Assembly (NCBI GenBank): GCA_041158345.1
Contig: JBEBBO010000142.1
Span: 5,977-69,976, forward strand
DNA length: 64,000 bases
DNA from: UBA6136 sp041158345
Lineage (GTDB): Bacteria > Pseudomonadota > Gammaproteobacteria > Methylococcales > Methylococcaceae
Direction of reading: 5' to 3'
Below are positions 62,383-64,000 of the stretch, piece after piece. Under the pieces are notes generated by a model. It did not search any database and was not told the origin of the DNA. It worked only from the letters and a program-made list of their open reading frames with translations. Both the position numbers and the translations under genes were made by a program. The stretch's first letter is position 1; every line of letters begins with the position of its first letter.

Positions 62383-62850
62383 ATGAAAGAAAACGTATTC
62401 GACGTTCTGATTTACCTCTTTGAGAAGTTTATGGACGGCGATGATGAAGAAAGGCCCGATACCGACACAGTCAGAATAGATCTGATGGAGGCGGGTTTTC
62501 CGCCGGTGGAAATTTCTAAGGCGCTGAATTGGCTGGATTCTTTGAGCCAGATGCCAGACATGAGTCAGGTGTCACTCCCCGCATTTCGCGTATTTTCAGC
62601 AGCTGAGGAAGCCAAGCTCGATATAGAGGGCCGTGGGCTTTTGATGTTTTTAGAACAAACAGGCATTTTGGTTCCTGAGAGCCGTGAACTCGTGATCGAT
62701 CGAGTGATGGCCCTTGACGAGGACCGTTTGTCGCTTGATAACCTAAAGTGGATGATCCTGATGGTGCTCTTCAGTCGTCCCGATGAGGATCTTGCATTTG
62801 CGCGAATGGAACACCTTGTCTACGGTAGTCTTCCGGCAACGCTGCACTAG
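62383..62850 (+). CDS. smg: Smg family protein (DUF494)
   Basis: 155 aa of the Smg family. MKENVFDVLIYLFEKFMDGD is the typical start, so ATG 62383 is used although the frame is open to 62224 and no clear ribosome-binding site precedes it. The family is helical, of unknown function, and usually lies between dprA and topA. Here dprA is absent: the 289-bp gap from def (62094-62382) shows nothing recognisable. Confidence 0.9.
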   Translation: MKENVFDVLIYLFEKFMDGDDEERPDTDTVRIDLMEAGFPPVEISKALNWLDSLSQMPDMSQVSLPAFRVFSAAEEAKLDIEGRGLLMFLEQTGILVPESRELVIDRVMALDEDRLSLDNLKWMILMVLFSRPDEDLAFARMEHLVYGSLPATLH

Positions 62851-62901
62851 GTCAGTTCGTTCTTAAATTGGGTTGTTTTCATCCTGTCTAACGAGTTATC
62901 G

Positions 62902-64000
62902 ATGGGTCAGAATCTCGTCATCGTTGAATCACCGGCCAAGGCCAAGACTATCGAAAAGTACTTGGGCAAGGATTATCGTGTGTTGGCGTCCTATGGGCAT
63001 GTACGCGACCTTGTTCCGAAGGAGGGCGCGGTTGACCCTGAACATGACTTTGCGATGCGTTACGAGATCATTGATCGCAACGAAAAGCATGTTTCTGAAA
63101 TTGCTAAGGCTGCAAAATCGGCCGATGCGCTCTTCCTCGCGACTGACCCTGATCGCGAAGGTGAGGCCATTTCCTGGCATATCCACGAAATTCTCAAACA
63201 GAAAAAGCTGATTGGCACCAAACCGGTCCATCGCGTGGTGTTTCATGAAATCACCAAGCGAGCGGTGACCGAGGCCATTGAGAACCCTAAAGCCCTCTCT
63301 GAAGATCTGATTAACGCGCAGCAGGCGCGCAGGGCTCTGGACTATCTGGTGGGCTTCAAGCTTTCCCCTTTGCTTTGGAAAAAAATCCGTCGAGGCTTGT
63401 CTGCAGGGCGAGTGCAAAGTCCGGCGCTTCGAATGATTGTCGAGCGCGAGATTGAGATTGAAAAGTTCGAGCGTCGCGAATACTGGAGCGTCACTGCAGA
63501 CCTGACGGCCAAGGCGCAGGCCTTTAAGGCAAGATTGACTCACCTGCGGGGGGAGAAGCTTGAACAGTTCAGTATTGTGGATGAGACGTCAGCGCATGAA
63601 GCGCAGCGCCTTCTAACGAATGCAGCCACGGGAAGTCTGACGGTTCAGCGCGTTGAAGAAAAAGAACGAAAGCGAAATCCGGCCGCGCCATTCACCACCT
63701 CAACCCTCCAGCAGGAAGCCTCGCGAAAGCTGGGCTTTACGACCCGGCGTACCATGACGGTCGCGCAGCAGCTTTATGAGGGGATTGATTTGGGTGGAGA
63801 GACCGTCGGTCTGATCACCTACATGCGAACCGACTCGGTTACGCTCGCGAATGAGGCGGTCGCTGAACTTCGGGAGTTGATTGCCAAGCGGTTTGGTGCC
63901 CAAAACGTTCCGGAATCCCCGCCGGTTTACCGCACCAAGAGTAAAAATGCCCAAGAGGCTCACGAGGCCGTGAGGCCGACTTCTGCTTTAAGAGCACCGG
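62902..64000 (+). CDS. topA: DNA topoisomerase I, N-terminal part (cut by window end)
   Basis: 366 codons visible of an expected roughly 770-870. TOPRIM domain: LVIVESPAKAKTIEKYLG (5-22) and FLATDPDREGEAISWH with the metal-binding DxD/E triad. Then QQARRALDYLVGFKLSPLLW, SAGRVQSPALR, and the catalytic tyrosine Tyr307 in TYMRTDS. Relaxes negative supercoils. It follows smg by 51 bp. Confidence 0.96.
   Translation, partial: MGQNLVIVESPAKAKTIEKYLGKDYRVLASYGHVRDLVPKEGAVDPEHDFAMRYEIIDRNEKHVSEIAKAAKSADALFLATDPDREGEAISWHIHEILKQKKLIGTKPVHRVVFHEITKRAVTEAIENPKALSEDLINAQQARRALDYLVGFKLSPLLWKKIRRGLSAGRVQSPALRMIVEREIEIEKFERREYWSVTADLTAKAQAFKARLTHLRGEKLEQFSIVDETSAHEAQRLLTNAATGSLTVQRVEEKERKRNPAAPFTTSTLQQEASRKLGFTTRRTMTVAQQLYEGIDLGGETVGLITYMRTDSVTLANEAVAELRELIAKRFGAQNVPESPPVYRTKSKNAQEAHEAVRPTSALRAP

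Noticed and set aside
1..64000. CRISPR arrays, insertion sequences, tRNA or rRNA genes
   Set aside because: No regularly spaced repeats, transposase frames, or tRNA-like cloverleaf ends (GGTTCGAATCC-type T-arm) were found in the gaps between genes.

Overview
The window looks like part of a gammaproteobacterial chromosome, with a betaproteobacterium less likely. The evidence is gene content and order: tusDCB-dsrC, ilvB-ilvH-ilvC-pssA-leuA, gltB-gltD, and def-fmt-rsmB-DUF4390-ntrY-ntrX followed by smg and topA. Coding density is high. I see no insertion sequence, prophage, CRISPR array, rRNA or tRNA. Species cannot be named from this sequence.

The striking content is a bacterial sterol system in two loci. 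Locus I (1-7734, all on the minus strand, transcribed bstA to smo) holds an RND transporter, a periplasmic binding protein and a helical-repeat lipoprotein, which match the BstA/BstB/BstC sterol transport set of Methylococcus capsulatus. These are followed by an oxidosqualene cyclase (VSDCTAE active site, not the DxDD of squalene-hopene cyclases) and a squalene monooxygenase-like flavoprotein cut by the window start. Locus II (46733-50684) holds a protein very like eukaryotic DHCR24/DWARF1 sterol Delta24-reductase, divergent from an SdmB-like reductase and an SdmA-like Rieske oxygenase, the bacterial C-4 sterol demethylation pair. Together the genes predict: squalene to oxidosqualene to lanosterol-type sterol, C-4 demethylation, side-chain saturation, and transport to the outer membrane. 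No squalene synthase, C-14 demethylase (CYP51) or C-14 reductase lies in the window.

Between and after the sterol loci the genes are mostly housekeeping. 7.8-13.1 kb: a small membrane protein, a UbiH-family hydroxylase, a glycine-zipper lipoprotein, an acyl-CoA synthetase and a BepA-like M48 protease. 13.1-14.4 kb: the tusDCB-dsrC sulfur relay. 14.5-21.7 kb: branched-chain amino acid synthesis with pssA, leuA, a family-4 uracil-DNA glycosylase and rimI. 21.7-26.5 kb: 2-oxoglutarate dehydrogenase E1/E2 with a potassium-channel-like protein. 26.6-30.6 kb: moaA, moaB, kup and a NUDIX hydrolase. 30.8-33.8 kb: a membrane protein of the sulfite exporter/DsbD-like group, a sigma-54 activator without receiver domain, a 7-TM protein and a chagasin-like lipoprotein. 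33.8-44.5 kb: argG, a pentameric ligand-gated channel homologue, thiE, nrdB, gltD and gltB. 44.8-46.7 kb: a YidB/OmpA fusion. After locus II: yqiA, bfd, a YcxB-like protein, an ABC-F ATPase, a universal stress protein, the ntrXY block with rsmB-fmt-def, smg and the start of topA.

Regulatory sequence that can be read directly includes a good sigma-70 promoter before leuA with a leucine-rich mini-ORF at its start point, a strong promoter with a leader of about 160 nt before gltB, a NrdR-like box before nrdB, a Fur-like box before bfd, and several hairpin terminators.
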